6,606 nt of DNA from Planctomycetota bacterium (GTDB taxonomy: Bacteria; Planctomycetota; Phycisphaerae; UBA1845; PWPN01): the NCBI GenBank assembly GCA_020346805.1, contig CP070790.1, forward strand, positions 499,348 through 505,953, given 5' to 3'. The position numbers and the translations under genes are program-made. Below are positions 5,785-6,606 of this stretch, in pieces (position 1 is the stretch's first letter; each line of letters opens with the position of its first letter). The notes beneath the pieces are model-generated. The model saw only the letters and a list, made by a program, of their open reading frames with translations, was not told the DNA's origin and did no database searches.

Positions 5785-6426
5785 TTATTTCCTGCTTGAT
5801 TTTACTCGTACCGGATCGAGGAAGATTTGTTTGATGGTTTGGGCGATCTGGTCGGCAGTATAGGCTTCGGATTGATTCATGGTGGCGCGTAGGAAGCCGT
5901 CGCATATGCCGTCGAGGGCCAAGGCCAGGGCTTTGGGATCGAGTTTGGCGAACATTCCTTTTTTGATGCCGCTGCGAAAAACCGATTCGAGTAGATTTAA
6001 TGTGCGTTTGTCCATTTCATCGGTCCTGGCCTGTAAGTCCTCATTCCAAGGAACCATGGCCCGGACGACAAATGAAGCGTAGACACGGGCGGCGACAGAA
6101 TGCTTGACCATAATACCGGTCATTATCTCTATATATCTTTCCACCCGCTCAACTTCCGTTCCGGTCCCTTCAAGGCCAATTTGAAGGGCCGACGTACATT
6201 CGCGCCAGGTTTGCAGGACAAGTTCGGCAAAGAGGCTCTCTTTATTTTTGAAGAACTTGTAAAGGGTGCCGACGGCAAACTCAGCCTCATCGGCGATCTC
6301 AGCCATGGTGGTATTCTCATAGCCTTTCGTGACAAATAGTTTCATAGCCACATCGAGAATTTCCTTTCTGTGGCGTTGCTGTTCACGCTGCTTCCTGGTT
6401 GGCTTCACTGCTTTAGCTGGACACAT
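5785..6426 (-). CDS. TetR/AcrR-family transcriptional regulator
   Basis: This 213-residue protein has the classic TetR architecture. After a basic tail, the N-terminal helix-turn-helix occupies about residues 22-66 (ILDVAMKLFVTKGYENTTM, then AEIADEAEFAVGTLYKFFKNKESLF), with the recognition helix around AVGTLYKFF. The remainder (about 70-205) is helical ligand-binding and dimerisation domain, including GICDGFLRAT (173-182), typical of the AcrR/FadR-like side of the family. Such proteins usually repress transport, efflux or lipid genes until a small ligand binds; the ligand cannot be inferred. The ATG (6426-6424) has an AGGTG ribosome binding site four bases upstream. The gene converges on lysC, so it need not regulate the operon. 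More likely targets are itself and a divergent gene to the right of the window. Confidence 0.93.
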   Translation of the reverse strand: MCPAKAVKPTRKQREQQRHRKEILDVAMKLFVTKGYENTTMAEIADEAEFAVGTLYKFFKNKESLFAELVLQTWRECTSALQIGLEGTGTEVERVERYIEIMTGIMVKHSVAARVYASFVVRAMVPWNEDLQARTDEMDKRTLNLLESVFRSGIKKGMFAKLDPKALALALDGICDGFLRATMNQSEAYTADQIAQTIKQIFLDPVRVKSSRK

Positions 6427-6430
6427 TTAA

Positions 6431-6443
6431 CACCTGTATTATA
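6431..6443 (-). promoter_or_regulatory. Ribosome binding site and overlapping -10-like hexamer of the TetR gene
   Basis: On the minus strand, AGGTG (6435-6431) is four bases before the ATG. A perfect TATAAT (6443-6438) lies just upstream. If this hexamer were the real -10, transcription would begin inside the ribosome binding site and make an almost leaderless message. The nearest -35-like hexamer, TTGCAA (6469-6464), is 20 bases away, which is long. The ribosome binding site is more credible than the promoter. Confidence 0.45.
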
Positions 6444-6491
6444 ACGTCGACATATGTGGCTACTTGCAATATGTCTATCCATTTTTCAATA

Positions 6492-6526
6492 GAACATCGT
6501 TCATGAACTATATAACCCGTTCACGG
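6492..6526. promoter_or_regulatory. Candidate TetR operator: overlapping GTTC/GAAC inverted repeats
   Basis: A perfect 10-bp palindrome GTTCATGAAC (6499-6508) shares its left GTTC with GAAC-ATC-GTTC (6492-6502). A third GTTCA begins at 6519, 20 bases (about two helical turns) after the GTTCA at 6499, within CCGT-TC-ACGG (6517-6526). Clustered inverted repeats between a TetR gene and a presumed divergent gene are the usual place for its operator. Binding is inferred, not shown. Confidence 0.4.
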
Positions 6527-6606
6527 CAACAAATATAATCGTCTTTTCCGTGACAAGATCGCGTTTTATAATGCATCAATAAGATAAAACAGTTTATCAT
6601 ATCGAC
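6527..6606 (+). promoter_or_regulatory. AT-rich region with two TATAAT hexamers facing out of the window
   Basis: TATAAT occurs on the plus strand at 6534-6539 and 6567-6572, without convincing -35 partners (TTTTCC at 6544-6549 is 17 bases before the second). TCACGG (6521-6526) and CCGTGA (6548-6553) form a distant inverted repeat. ATG 6571 is closed by a stop after three codons, so any rightward gene begins beyond the window. Confidence 0.25.

Noticed and set aside
5713..5799. Plus-strand 28-codon ORF (MLFHEHHATK...) between the convergent genes
   Set aside because: Only a weak purine stretch precedes it, it lies beyond the lysC terminator with no promoter seen, and it runs into the TetR coding region.
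5621..5905. Minus-strand 94-codon ORF with a hydrophobic C-terminal half
   Set aside because: It overlaps the end of the TetR gene on the same strand in another frame and runs into the lysC terminator. Its hydrophobic part reflects AT-rich spacer DNA, and no ribosome binding site was noted.

Overview
This is a bacterial chromosomal window with roughly balanced base composition. It carries a compact aspartate-family amino acid operon between an RNA-modification gene and a convergent TetR-type regulator. No phage, insertion sequence, CRISPR array, rRNA or tRNA gene is visible. The gene set hom / phosphoglycerate-mutase-like homoserine kinase / unknown gene / lysC occurs in lineages that lack the classical GHMP homoserine kinase, such as several Planctomycetota and former Deltaproteobacteria. 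I lean weakly to Planctomycetota or a similar environmental lineage. This is inference; no marker gene fixes the taxon.

Layout, left to right. Bases 1-209 are non-coding and hold a possible extended -10 promoter. Bases 210-959 (+) encode an RluA-family pseudouridine synthase without an S4 domain. Bases 960-1125 are a structured leader. It contains a perfect 9-bp hairpin, and a CCTCCC element that could pair with the Shine-Dalgarno sequence of the next gene. Then come homoserine dehydrogenase (hom, 1126-2451), an ApgM-type alkaline-phosphatase-superfamily protein that is the proposed alternative homoserine kinase (2448-3650), an unrecognised 222-residue protein (3674-4342), and aspartokinase with two ACT domains (lysC, 4345-5571). 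A rho-independent terminator at 5611-5644 follows lysC. A TetR/AcrR-family repressor (6426-5785, minus strand) converges on the operon. Its upstream region (6427-6606) holds GTTC/GAAC inverted repeats and several TATAAT hexamers, and probably controls both itself and a divergent gene beyond the window.

How the genes fit together. LysC phosphorylates aspartate. Aspartate-semialdehyde dehydrogenase (not in the window) makes the semialdehyde, Hom reduces it to homoserine, and the ApgM-like protein probably phosphorylates homoserine for threonine synthase (also not in the window). The overlap hom/ApgM-like (ATGA) and the 2-nt gap before lysC point to one transcript with translational coupling. 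Both LysC and Hom end in ACT domains, as expected for feedback control by threonine and/or lysine.

The points most worth a second look are the hom leader, the unknown gene inside the operon with its out-of-frame small ORF under a perfect Shine-Dalgarno, and the inverted repeats upstream of the TetR gene. I found no clear evidence of a wholly new system.
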